NCBI RefSeq assembly: GCF_006381105.1
Contig: NZ_VDET01000021.1
Span: forward strand, 33,111 to 97,110
DNA length: 64,000 nt
Direction of reading: 5' to 3'
DNA from: Flavicella sediminum
GTDB taxonomy: Bacteria; Bacteroidota; Bacteroidia; Flavobacteriales; Flavobacteriaceae
Shown here: one piece after another, positions 26,896-35,760 of the stretch
Numbering within the stretch: position 1 is the stretch's first letter
Layout: each line of letters begins with the position of its first letter
Notes under the pieces: model-generated
Databases searched by the model: none
Seen by the model: the letters and a program-made list of their open reading frames with translations, nothing else
What the model was told of the DNA's origin: nothing
Program-made: the position numbers and the translations under genes

Positions 26896-28335
26896 ATGGC
26901 TAAGAAAAGTATTATAACAACAGTTGTTACCGTCATTTTGTTTTTGAGTCAAAACTTATTAGCTCAAAAAAAGACAGGTCAAAGGCAACCAAATATAATT
27001 TTAATTATGGCTGATGATGTTAGCTGGAATTGCTTTGGAACTTACGGTGCTGAAGATTATAATACACCTAATATTGATGCCTTAGCTTCTAAAGGAATAA
27101 AATTCAATCATTGTTATTCTACACCAATTTGTACGCCTTCTAGAGTGAAAATTATGACGGGGCAATATAATTTTAGAAATTACACCCATTTCGGATACCT
27201 AAATCCTAAAGACAAAACTTTTGGACACTTACTGAAAGATGCCGGCTATAAAACGGCTATTGCAGGTAAATGGCAATTAAATGGCTTATACCATAACGCG
27301 GAAGGAAATTTAGATGGGAAAAGGCCACAAAAAGCTGGTTTTGACGAATCTTATTTGTGGCAAGTTACAATACAAAAAAAAGGAATCAATGGAGGAGAAC
27401 GTTTCTGGAGTCCACCTTTAGAACATAATGGGAAAATGATTAGTGTAGAAGATAATAATGGGAAATATGGACCTGATCTTATGTCTGACTTTGTTTGTGA
27501 TTTTATTGAAGAAAATAAAGACGAACCTTTTTTTGTGTATTATCCTACTGTTTTAGTTCATAGTCCTTTTGTTCCTACACCAGAAACTATTGGAAACCAA
27601 CCAAGAGATCAAAAAGCAAATAAAGTTCCTAAAGACGGAAAATTGAGAAAGGAAAATTATGTGGCAATGGTAAATTATTTAGATAAAATTGTTGGAAAAA
27701 TTGTAAAAAAAATAGAAACAGTTGGACAACTAGAAAATACCATTATTTTATTTACCTCCGACAATGGAACACAATCTATCCTTTCTAAATGGAAAGGAGA
27801 GAATATTAAAGGGGCTAAAGGAAAAACAGTAGATATGGGTACACATGTGCCCCTGGTAGCCTATTGGAAAGGACATACCCCTGTAGGTGTAGAAAGTAAT
27901 GATTTAATTGATTTTACAGATTTCTATACAACCTTTGCTGAGGCAGCTTCATTAAAAACGACCGAGAATGACCCTATAGATGGCCGTAGTTTTTTTCCTC
28001 AACTACAAGGGAAATCGGGAAATCCAAGAGATTGGGTCTTTTGGCATTATCAACCTTATTGGGGAAAAATCGGTAAATATAAAGGTGCTCAATTCGTCAG
28101 AAACCAAGAGTATAAACTGTATCGTAATGGAGGTATGTATCACATACCTAGTGATATTCATGAGAAGAAAAATCTGCTGTTAGAAGAACATAGTACTTTG
28201 GTTAAAAACACAAAAGAAAATCTTCAAAAGGTTTTTAATCAAGCTCCACCTGCTCCTTCTGTTGATGAAAGTAGAGAATCAAAAGAAAGACCTGTATATC
28301 CTACTTGGAAGAATATGGTGAACCCAAATGATTAA
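26896..28335 (+). CDS. Sulfatase (S1 family)
   Basis: A 479-residue secreted sulfatase with a signal peptide of about 23 residues. DD is at residues 40-41, and the formylglycine motif CTPSR has Cys79. GKWQLN stands where most relatives have GKWHxG, so the usual histidine is a glutamine. TSDNGTQ follows, and MGTHVPL replaces the GGHRVP block. The sequence ends with a proline-rich segment. It is the first of a run of genes (26896-33846) with two sulfatases and two redox or lyase-like proteins. The exact repeat and the palindrome upstream make the preceding gap a likely control region. Confidence 0.94.
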   Translation: MAKKSIITTVVTVILFLSQNLLAQKKTGQRQPNIILIMADDVSWNCFGTYGAEDYNTPNIDALASKGIKFNHCYSTPICTPSRVKIMTGQYNFRNYTHFGYLNPKDKTFGHLLKDAGYKTAIAGKWQLNGLYHNAEGNLDGKRPQKAGFDESYLWQVTIQKKGINGGERFWSPPLEHNGKMISVEDNNGKYGPDLMSDFVCDFIEENKDEPFFVYYPTVLVHSPFVPTPETIGNQPRDQKANKVPKDGKLRKENYVAMVNYLDKIVGKIVKKIETVGQLENTIILFTSDNGTQSILSKWKGENIKGAKGKTVDMGTHVPLVAYWKGHTPVGVESNDLIDFTDFYTTFAEAASLKTTENDPIDGRSFFPQLQGKSGNPRDWVFWHYQPYWGKIGKYKGAQFVRNQEYKLYRNGGMYHIPSDIHEKKNLLLEEHSTLVKNTKENLQKVFNQAPPAPSVDESRESKERPVYPTWKNMVNPND

Positions 28336-28464
28336 AGGAAGTATAATCATTTATTGTAGTTTCATTCAAAATTAACCCTAGACAAGGCAATAAACAATGG
28401 CCTATTTATAAACGACTTATAAATGAAAACAGAAAGATTAATATTTAAATTAAGAATTTTAATA

Positions 28465-29928
28465 ATGAGAAAGCACACCTTTTTATTACTTGTTACTACA
28501 TTGCTGTTTTTTAACAGCTTTAGTCAAACTAAACAAAAGCAAAATAGTCAAAAGCCAAATGTAGTCATCATTTTTATAGACGATGAAGGTTATGGTGATG
28601 TAGGAAGTTATGGAGCTACTGGCTTCCAAACACCTAATTTAGATCATATGGCAAGTCAAGGAATGAGATTTACAAATTATTATGCGGCTCAACCTGTATG
28701 CAGTGCTTCTCGTGCTGGAATTTTAACAGGGTGTTATCCCAATAGAATAGGTATTTCAGCGGCTTTAACGCCACTCCATAATAAAGGAATCAATTCCAAA
28801 GAATTAACAATTGCCGAAATGTTTAAAGAACAAGGATATAAAACGGCTTGTTTTGGAAAATGGCATTTAGGATGGCAAAAAGAATTTTTACCATTACAAC
28901 ATGGTTTTGATGAGTATGTAGGTTTACCATATTCAAATGATATGTGGCCACGTAACAACATAACTGGAGAAAAAGTACCCACAACACATAAACGTTCAAG
29001 ATATCCAGAACTTCCATTGATGGAAGGGAACGAAATTAAAAAATATATAACATCGCTAAAAGATCAAGATGAGTTAACAACGCTTTACACAGAAAAGGCT
29101 GTTGATTTTATCAATAAAAACGCAAACGATCCTTTTTTTTTATATGTTCCACATGCTATGGGACATGTTCCTCTGGGAGTTTCTGATAAGTTTAGAGGTA
29201 AGAGTGAGCAAGGATTGTACGGAGATGTGATGATGGAAATTGATTGGTCTGTAGGAGAGATAAGTAAAGCATTAGAAAAGAATAAAATAGCAGACAATAC
29301 CATAGTTATTTTTACCACAGACAATGGACCTTGGTTAAATTATGGGAATCATGCTGGATCAGCTGGAGGATTGAGAGAAGGTAAATTATCTAGTTGGGAA
29401 GGTGGTCAACGTGTTCCGTTTATTATTCGTTGGCCTGGAAATGTACCTGAAGGAACGGTTTGTAATAAATTAGCCTGTGCTATAGATTTACTACCTACCC
29501 TTGCGACTATTACAGATGGAAAACTATCTGAAAATAAAATTGATGGTGTAGACATTTCATCACTTTGGAAAGGGAATTTTGAAGCAACACCTCGTGAAAC
29601 GATTCTTTATTACTATAGAAAAAACAATTTAAATGCTGTTAGAAAAGGAAACTGGAAGTTGGTTTTACCACATAAATATAATTCATACAATACCAAACCA
29701 GGAAATGATGGTGTTCATGGTGGAAAGTTAAAAATGGCTGTTGAGCAACCAGAGCTTTATAATATGTCAAGAGATCCTGGAGAGCAATACAATGTAATCA
29801 CTTCTTATCCCGAAAAAGTAAAAGAACTAATGGTTGTTGTAGAAAAGTACCGAAAAGAACTAGGAGATTTAAATGTGGGAATCGCAATAGGAAGTGAAAA
29901 TAGAAAAGTAGGTGAAATAGGAAAATAA
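28465..29928 (+). CDS. Sulfatase (S1 family), CSASR type
   Basis: A 487-residue secreted sulfatase. The frame opens at ATG 28423, but ATG 28465 starts directly at a good signal peptide (MRKHTFLLLVTTLLFF), so I prefer it. DD is at residues 39-40. The formylglycine motif is CSASR (Cys79), the alanine variant of CxPSR, as found in arylsulfatase A-like enzymes. GKWHLGWQ, TTDNGPW and EGGQRVPF are present. The substrate is unknown. It lies 129 bp after the previous sulfatase and 101 bp before the DUF1080 gene. Confidence 0.94.
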   Translation: MRKHTFLLLVTTLLFFNSFSQTKQKQNSQKPNVVIIFIDDEGYGDVGSYGATGFQTPNLDHMASQGMRFTNYYAAQPVCSASRAGILTGCYPNRIGISAALTPLHNKGINSKELTIAEMFKEQGYKTACFGKWHLGWQKEFLPLQHGFDEYVGLPYSNDMWPRNNITGEKVPTTHKRSRYPELPLMEGNEIKKYITSLKDQDELTTLYTEKAVDFINKNANDPFFLYVPHAMGHVPLGVSDKFRGKSEQGLYGDVMMEIDWSVGEISKALEKNKIADNTIVIFTTDNGPWLNYGNHAGSAGGLREGKLSSWEGGQRVPFIIRWPGNVPEGTVCNKLACAIDLLPTLATITDGKLSENKIDGVDISSLWKGNFEATPRETILYYYRKNNLNAVRKGNWKLVLPHKYNSYNTKPGNDGVHGGKLKMAVEQPELYNMSRDPGEQYNVITSYPEKVKELMVVVEKYRKELGDLNVGIAIGSENRKVGEIGK

Positions 29929-30029
29929 ATTAACAATCAGATTATTAGAATATCAAAGAAATCTAATAATTAAGTATTTTCCTTAATTAGCTTAAACAAA
30001 AGAAATCTAAAAAAAATAAAACACTATTC

Positions 30030-31880
30030 ATGAAAAAATACGTCTCCTACTTTTTAATTTTAATGCTTATTAGTTCTTGTGGAAAGAAAAAAGAAAGCAC
30101 AAATCAGTCCACTCAATATGTTAAAGAATTACCATTTACACGTATTGAATTAAAAGATCTTTCCAGTTTTCAGCCAACATCAAAAAATTGGCAAATTGTT
30201 GGTGATGTGATTGTAGACAGAACCCAAAGAAGAAAAATTTCTACAGCAGAAGGAATGGGGGTATTGGTAAACAATTCTAATAGAACTTTTAAAAAACACA
30301 TTTTTTCAAGTTTTGATCATGGAGATATCGAATTGGAGCTAGATGTAATGATGCCTGTTGGGTCAAATTCGGGAATTTACCTACAAGGAAGATATGAGGT
30401 GCAACTTTTTGATAGTTGGCATAAAAATAAAGTTAAATTTTCTGATATAGGAGGTATTTATCAGCGTTGGGATAAAAGTGCAGCAAAAGGAAAAGAAGGG
30501 TATCAAGGTCATACTCCTGTTGTTAATGCAGCAAAGGCTCCTGGTTTATGGCAACATCTAAAAATTAAGTTTACAGCACCAACTTTTAATGAGTTTGGAC
30601 ATAAGACAAAAAATGCAAAATTTGACGAGGTTTGGTTAAACGGTGTATTACTACATGAAAACGTAGAGCTTACAGGACCAACGAGAGCCTCTCCTTTTAT
30701 TTCCGAAACTCCTTTAGATCCATTTATGATTCAGGGAGATCATGGACCTGTTGCCTTTAAAAATATTAAATACAAATTATATAAAAAGCAGAATATTTCT
30801 TTTTCAGATTTTAAATTTAAAGAATATAATACTGCCTACGAAGAAAATATTCCTAACCTAAACATAGAAAAGGAAATTAAAAATAAAAAGGTAGAAGCTA
30901 TTACTTTAGGAATGTTGAAAAGCAGAAGTTATAAAAAAACGTTTTCGTATTCAGGAAAATTAAATGTTCCTGAAACGGGCAAGTATTTATTTAACTTTAA
31001 AGTAGGTGAAGGTGCAACGGGTGTGCTTATTGTTAATAATGATACTATAAGCTCTAATATTATGCTATTAAAAAAAGGAGAACCGGTTCCTTTTTCTTTA
31101 ATTATGAGCAAAACAAAACCTTTTATAGATGATTTTGAATTGTCTTTTGAAGGTCCTCATATTAAAAAACAATCTTTAGACTCTAAATTATCCCTATTAA
31201 AAAAAGAAAAAAAAGCAAACAAAAACATGAAGGTTAACGCTAAAGACGGAACCATTGTTCAGCGTAGTTTTTTAAGACATCAAGGAGAAATAAGAACACA
31301 TTGTATTTCTGTTGGAACACCCGAAGGAATACACTATGCATATGATATGAACTTAGGGACTTTACTATCAGTTTGGAGTGGTGACGATTTTTTTGATGCT
31401 ACTTTAATGTGGACAGCAAGAGGAGGAGAGCAATTTGGAAGAACAGGTTTGTTTACGATGTCTATGTTTGGATATTCTGAATTTTCTTTATTAAAAGATA
31501 TGGAAAGTTCGTGGGTTTCTAATAATCAGAATACCCAATTTATGAATTACAAATTAGACAATAATGATCGTCCAATTTTTACCAATATTATAGAAGGAAC
31601 AACTATTACTAACGAATTTTATCCTGCTGTAAAATATAGAGGAATCAATCGTAAGATAACAACAAACGGAACAAAAGAAATCTACCATAAAATAAACGAA
31701 GGGGAATCTATTAAGTTGTTAAAAGATGGAACTTATATGATTAATGATGATAGTTATTTTGTTAAGTTCTCTAATAAAAATTCACTAAAACCATTTATTC
31801 GTAAATCAAACGGAAAGGATGAATTACTTGTAAAAGTGCCTAGCGGAAAACAGAATATTAATTATACTATTATTTGGTAA
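30030..31880 (+). CDS. Lipoprotein with DUF1080 (3-keto-disaccharide hydrolase-like) and PA14-like domains
   Basis: A 616-residue lipoprotein (ISSC at residue 17). Residues about 40-245 form a concanavalin-like domain with SGIYLQGRYEVQLFDS, the hallmark of DUF1080 proteins. Some of these cleave 3-keto-glycosides. Residues about 290-395 resemble a PA14-type sugar-binding domain (PETGKYLFNFKVGEGATGVL). The C-terminal 200 residues carry blocks such as DMNLGTLLSVWSGDDF, which I do not recognise with certainty. It is 10 bp before the propeller-cupredoxin gene, so the two are translated from one message. Together they suggest an oxidation-then-cleavage step on a glycan. The function is inferred from family and pairing. 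Confidence 0.72.
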   Translation: MKKYVSYFLILMLISSCGKKKESTNQSTQYVKELPFTRIELKDLSSFQPTSKNWQIVGDVIVDRTQRRKISTAEGMGVLVNNSNRTFKKHIFSSFDHGDIELELDVMMPVGSNSGIYLQGRYEVQLFDSWHKNKVKFSDIGGIYQRWDKSAAKGKEGYQGHTPVVNAAKAPGLWQHLKIKFTAPTFNEFGHKTKNAKFDEVWLNGVLLHENVELTGPTRASPFISETPLDPFMIQGDHGPVAFKNIKYKLYKKQNISFSDFKFKEYNTAYEENIPNLNIEKEIKNKKVEAITLGMLKSRSYKKTFSYSGKLNVPETGKYLFNFKVGEGATGVLIVNNDTISSNIMLLKKGEPVPFSLIMSKTKPFIDDFELSFEGPHIKKQSLDSKLSLLKKEKKANKNMKVNAKDGTIVQRSFLRHQGEIRTHCISVGTPEGIHYAYDMNLGTLLSVWSGDDFFDATLMWTARGGEQFGRTGLFTMSMFGYSEFSLLKDMESSWVSNNQNTQFMNYKLDNNDRPIFTNIIEGTTITNEFYPAVKYRGINRKITTNGTKEIYHKINEGESIKLLKDGTYMINDDSYFVKFSNKNSLKPFIRKSNGKDELLVKVPSGKQNINYTIIW

Positions 31881-31890
31881 ATACAGCATT

Positions 31891-33846
31891 ATGAAAGTAA
31901 TTATAAAAATCACTAATTTCTTTATTATACTAATAAGTATAACAGCAATAGCACAAAAAAAAACAACTATAGATCTTGAGGAATCTGCATATTATAAAAT
32001 AGTAGATGTTCCAATTCCTAAGAATATTCAATTAGAAGTAGGAGGATTAGCTATAACAGATGATAATAAACTTGGAGTCTCTACAAGAAGAGGAGAGGTT
32101 TGGTTAATAGATAAGCCGTATAGTAAAAAACCAATTTATACTAAGTTTGCTACAGGTTTACATGAAGCGTTAGGATTAGGTTTTAGAGATCATAGTTTTT
32201 ATTTATCACAAAGAGGCGAGTTAACACGTTTACAAGACACAAATAATGATGGAAAAGCAGATTTGTTTAACACCATTTATTCATGGCCATTATCAGGAAA
32301 CTATCATGAGTATTCATACGGACCAAAATTCAAGAAAAACGGGGATATGATTGTAACTTTAAACCTTGGTTGGTCTGGAGGTGGTGTAAGTTTAACCAAG
32401 TGGAGAGGTTGGATGTTACAAATTACTCCAGAAGGTAAAATGACACCTATAGCAACAGGTTTAAGATCTCCTGCGGGTTTTGCAATTAATGAAAATGACG
32501 ATTTGTTTTATGCAGAAAACCAAGGAGATTGGGTAGGTTCTGGTAGATTAACTCATTTAGAGTTAGGAGATTTTGCAGGACATGTTGAGGGATTGAAATG
32601 GACAGATGATCCACAATCTCCGTTAAAATTAAAAGTTAAAGATATTGAAGAGTTTTCAGGAATGACCCTTTATGAATATGCTAAAAAAGTTCCTGAACTA
32701 AAAGCTCCTGCTATATGGTTTCCACATACGGTATTAGGAATTTCTACATCAGATATTTTATATCATAAAAAAGGGATTGGCTTTGGCCCTTTTGAAAATC
32801 AAATTTTTGTAGGAGATCAAGGACATAGTAAGATTATGCGGGTGTATATGGAAAAAATAAATGGAGTATATCAAGGAGCCACTTTCCCTTTTAAAGAAGG
32901 CTTTTCTTCTGGAATACTAAGGATGGTTTGGGGGAATGATTCTAGTATGTTTGTAGGAATGACAAGTAGAGGTTGGGCTTCTAAAGGAAGAAAACAATTT
33001 GGTTTACAAAGATTAACATGGACGGGAAAAATTCCATTTGAAATTAAAACCATGAAAGCACAAGCTGATGGTTTTTTACTGGAATTTACCAAGCCTGTTG
33101 ATAAAAAAACAGCCAGTGATGTTGCTAGTTATAAAATGGTAAGTTTTACTTATAAATACCATAAAACTTATGGAAGTCCTATTGAGCAAAAAGAAAATGC
33201 AATGATACATGAGGCCAAGGTTTCCGAAGATGGAAAAAGTGTAAAATTATTGGTACATGGGATGCGTTTAGGATTTATTCATCAGTTAAGAGCTGATGGG
33301 GTTAAAAATAGTAATGGAGATTTTTTGCAACATAATTCTGCTTATTATACATTGAATGAAGTTCCGGGAGGAGTTTTAAAATCTCCACAAATGCCTAAGA
33401 TGGTTAATATGGATGAAAGTGTACATCAACCAAAGCATACTTCAAACATGCCATTTACCTGGGACAATGGACCTGATAAAAAGATAACCATCAGTACAAA
33501 GCCAGGGATGAAATTTGATGTTAAAGAACTGTCTATTAAACGAGATACAAAATTAGAGTTGACTTTTCAAAATGATGATGATATGTTACATAATCTTGTG
33601 TTTGCAATGCCAGGTCGAGAGGTTCCAAATACTTTGGGTATAAAAGCACTAGAACTTGGTTTGGATGCACCTAAGTATAATTACGTACCCAATTCTTCAT
33701 TAATTTTATATCATACGGCTACCGTAGGACCAGAATCTTCTGAAACAATATATTTTGAAGTTCCTCATAAAAAAGGACAATATTGGATTGTATGTACGTT
33801 TCCTGGCCATTCTAATACTATGAAAATAAAAGTAAATGTAATTTAA
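31891..33846 (+). CDS. Sorbosone-dehydrogenase-like beta-propeller with C-terminal cupredoxin domain
   Basis: A 651-residue exported protein with a signal peptide of about 21 residues. Residues about 40-375 form a six-bladed propeller of the glucose/sorbosone dehydrogenase type (LGLGFRDHSFYLSQRGEL, NQGDWVGSG, PAIWFPHTVLG), possibly binding PQQ or another cofactor. A linker domain follows. Residues about 530-651 are a blue-copper domain with a complete type 1 site: His567 (in MLHNLVF), Cys635, His640 and Met644 (C-x4-H-x3-M). The copper centre could take electrons from the propeller. It follows the DUF1080 lipoprotein by 10 bp and ends at a strong terminator, so the pair closes the transcription unit. 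Confidence 0.78.
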   Translation: MKVIIKITNFFIILISITAIAQKKTTIDLEESAYYKIVDVPIPKNIQLEVGGLAITDDNKLGVSTRRGEVWLIDKPYSKKPIYTKFATGLHEALGLGFRDHSFYLSQRGELTRLQDTNNDGKADLFNTIYSWPLSGNYHEYSYGPKFKKNGDMIVTLNLGWSGGGVSLTKWRGWMLQITPEGKMTPIATGLRSPAGFAINENDDLFYAENQGDWVGSGRLTHLELGDFAGHVEGLKWTDDPQSPLKLKVKDIEEFSGMTLYEYAKKVPELKAPAIWFPHTVLGISTSDILYHKKGIGFGPFENQIFVGDQGHSKIMRVYMEKINGVYQGATFPFKEGFSSGILRMVWGNDSSMFVGMTSRGWASKGRKQFGLQRLTWTGKIPFEIKTMKAQADGFLLEFTKPVDKKTASDVASYKMVSFTYKYHKTYGSPIEQKENAMIHEAKVSEDGKSVKLLVHGMRLGFIHQLRADGVKNSNGDFLQHNSAYYTLNEVPGGVLKSPQMPKMVNMDESVHQPKHTSNMPFTWDNGPDKKITISTKPGMKFDVKELSIKRDTKLELTFQNDDDMLHNLVFAMPGREVPNTLGIKALELGLDAPKYNYVPNSSLILYHTATVGPESSETIYFEVPHKKGQYWIVCTFPGHSNTMKIKVNVI

Positions 33847-33860
33847 GAAATCAATTAATT

Positions 33861-33898
33861 ACTAAAAAAAGCGATACAGGTGTATCGCTTTTTTTAGT
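33861..33898. terminator. Strong bidirectional-type terminator
   Basis: A near-perfect palindrome: ACT, seven A, then the arm GCGATACA, a short GG centre, TGTATCGC, seven T and AGT. It starts 15 bp after the stop of the cupredoxin gene. The G/C-containing stem followed by a T run is a classic intrinsic terminator. Confidence 0.92.
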
Positions 33899-33966
33899 AA
33901 CATATATTTTATTGTTATATGTTGGTCTGCTTAATTCAAATGCTTTTTTCTTCTAAATATCACTGT

Positions 33967-34001
33967 CTACAAGAAAAAAGCAATAAAAAGACTGAAATGA
34001 G
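33967..34001 (+). repeat. 35-bp exact repeat, copy 2
   Basis: Identical to 26629-26663. This copy lies about 100 bp before a sulfatase start and after a strong terminator, so it sits in what should be the promoter region of the next transcription unit. Confidence 0.8.
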
Positions 34002-34048
34002 CATAGGGTATACAGGTACTAATTGATTAATTTGTAGAGAAGATTACC

Positions 34049-34075
34049 AACTCAATATTTACACAATGTTGAGTT
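34049..34075 (+). promoter_or_regulatory. Leader hairpin before sulfatase gene
   Basis: An inverted repeat of 11 bp (arms AACTCAATATT and AATGTTGAGTT, one non-Watson-Crick pair) with a 5-nt loop lies 28 bp before the ATG. No T run follows, so it is not a terminator. It may be an operator or an mRNA leader structure. Confidence 0.3.
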
Positions 34076-34103
34076 TAAAAAATAAAATAAATCAAGTAAA
34101 TTC

Positions 34104-35702
34104 ATGAAAAAAGTAATTCTATCATTCGTTGTCTGTATGCTTACAGCAAGTAGTTTTGCACAAGAAAGACCTAATATTATCTTTCTTTTATCAGACGATC
34201 AAACAAGTATTGCTACGGGTTGTTATGGGAACGACCAAGTAATAACACCCAATATGGATAACTTAGCTGAAGAAGGGGTTTTATTCGAAAATCACTACAA
34301 TACAACTGCTGTTTGTATGGCAAGTAGAGCCATTATTTTAACAGGTATGTACGAATACAAAGCAGGTTGTAATTTTGAACACGGTCCTTTAAGAAAAGAA
34401 AAGTTTGCAAAGTCATATCCTGTTCTTTTAAGAGAACAAGGATATTACACTGGTTTTGCAGGTAAATTTGGAATGCCTGTTTCTGATGGGAATAGTACAA
34501 GACATAATAGTTGGGATACACTTCCAATTGATGCATTTGACAATTGGGCTGGAGGTCTAGGTCAAACAAGTTACCAAACAGCAAAAAATAAATACATAGC
34601 AAAGTACGCAAAAGAATATCCTCATAGTACAAGAGCTTATGCTGCTTGGGCAAAAGATTTTATTGCAGAAGCTAAGCAAACAAACAAGCCTTTTTGTATG
34701 TCTATTAGTTTTAAGGCACCACATATGCCGTTTACTCCAGATCAATATTTTGATTATGTTTATAAAGGAAAAACCTATAAAAAACCAGAGAACTATGGGG
34801 CAGAAAATGCAACTCATTTAGCACCTCAGGCAAAAACGGGTAGACAATATAAAGAATATGGTTTTTGGAGAGATAGTGAAGAAAGCTATCAGAAAACCAT
34901 AAAAAACTACAATCAGTTAATTCACGGAGTAGATTATGCTTTGGGAATGATTAGAAAGACCCTAGAAGAGCAAGGGGTTGCAGACAATACGATTATTATT
35001 TTTACAAGTGATAATGGCTATAGTTGTGGAGCTCATAATTTTGGAGGAAAAATATTGGCTTACGAAGAAGCTTCAAAATCTCCATTAATTATTTACGATC
35101 CAAGAACTCCTGAAAAAGAAAGAGGGGTGAGACGTGCAGAGGTTACTGCCAACATTGATATGGCTCCAACTATTTTAAATTATGCAGGAATCAAAGCTCC
35201 TTCCAATATGGATGGTGAAAATTTAAGCTTGTTAATAGAAAAGCCAAAGAAATTTAAAAGAGAAACCGTAGCCTTAACCAATATGTGGGGGAATGATGAA
35301 ATACAAGCTATGGGAGTTGTTTCTAAAGAATGGAAATATATTTACTGGCAATACGAAGACAATCGTATGAAACCCACAGAAGAACTTTATCATATAGAAA
35401 AAGATCGTTTGGAAATGACAAATAAAGTTAACGATCCTTCTGCTGCAAAACAGTTAAAAGTAATGCGTTCCCTGTACGATGAGCAATTAGATAAACTTAA
35501 AAAAGAAGCTACGACAGATAATTTATATCAAAAATATGCTGTTTTATTTGATAGAGATGCGACCGCAGAAGATAAGAAACCTTATTTAATAGGAACTTAT
35601 AAGGCTTCTGAAAAGAAAGCAAAAACAAGTAAGCCATCGACTAAAAAAAATAAGAAAAACAAAAATAGAAATAAAAAGAAGAATAAGAAGAAAAGAGACT
35701 AA
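34104..35702 (+). CDS. Sulfatase (S1 family), CMASR type, with lysine-rich tail
   Basis: A 532-residue secreted sulfatase with a signal peptide of about 19 residues. DD is at residues 31-32. The formylglycine motif is CMASR (Cys71), an alanine variant. GKFGMP replaces the usual GKWHxG, so the normally conserved lysine remains but Trp-His is lost. TSDNGYSCGAHNFGGKILAYEEASKSPL marks the iduronate-type subgroup. About 33 residues at the end are lysine, asparagine and arginine-rich, like the tail of the sulfatase at 20457-22022. It begins a short unit with the next sulfatase, 58 bp downstream. Confidence 0.92.
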   Translation: MKKVILSFVVCMLTASSFAQERPNIIFLLSDDQTSIATGCYGNDQVITPNMDNLAEEGVLFENHYNTTAVCMASRAIILTGMYEYKAGCNFEHGPLRKEKFAKSYPVLLREQGYYTGFAGKFGMPVSDGNSTRHNSWDTLPIDAFDNWAGGLGQTSYQTAKNKYIAKYAKEYPHSTRAYAAWAKDFIAEAKQTNKPFCMSISFKAPHMPFTPDQYFDYVYKGKTYKKPENYGAENATHLAPQAKTGRQYKEYGFWRDSEESYQKTIKNYNQLIHGVDYALGMIRKTLEEQGVADNTIIIFTSDNGYSCGAHNFGGKILAYEEASKSPLIIYDPRTPEKERGVRRAEVTANIDMAPTILNYAGIKAPSNMDGENLSLLIEKPKKFKRETVALTNMWGNDEIQAMGVVSKEWKYIYWQYEDNRMKPTEELYHIEKDRLEMTNKVNDPSAAKQLKVMRSLYDEQLDKLKKEATTDNLYQKYAVLFDRDATAEDKKPYLIGTYKASEKKAKTSKPSTKKNKKNKNRNKKKNKKKRD

Positions 35703-35760
35703 TGTGCTTTGCACAAAATACTTTCAGCTTATTTAGATGTACTATTTTAATAAATATATA

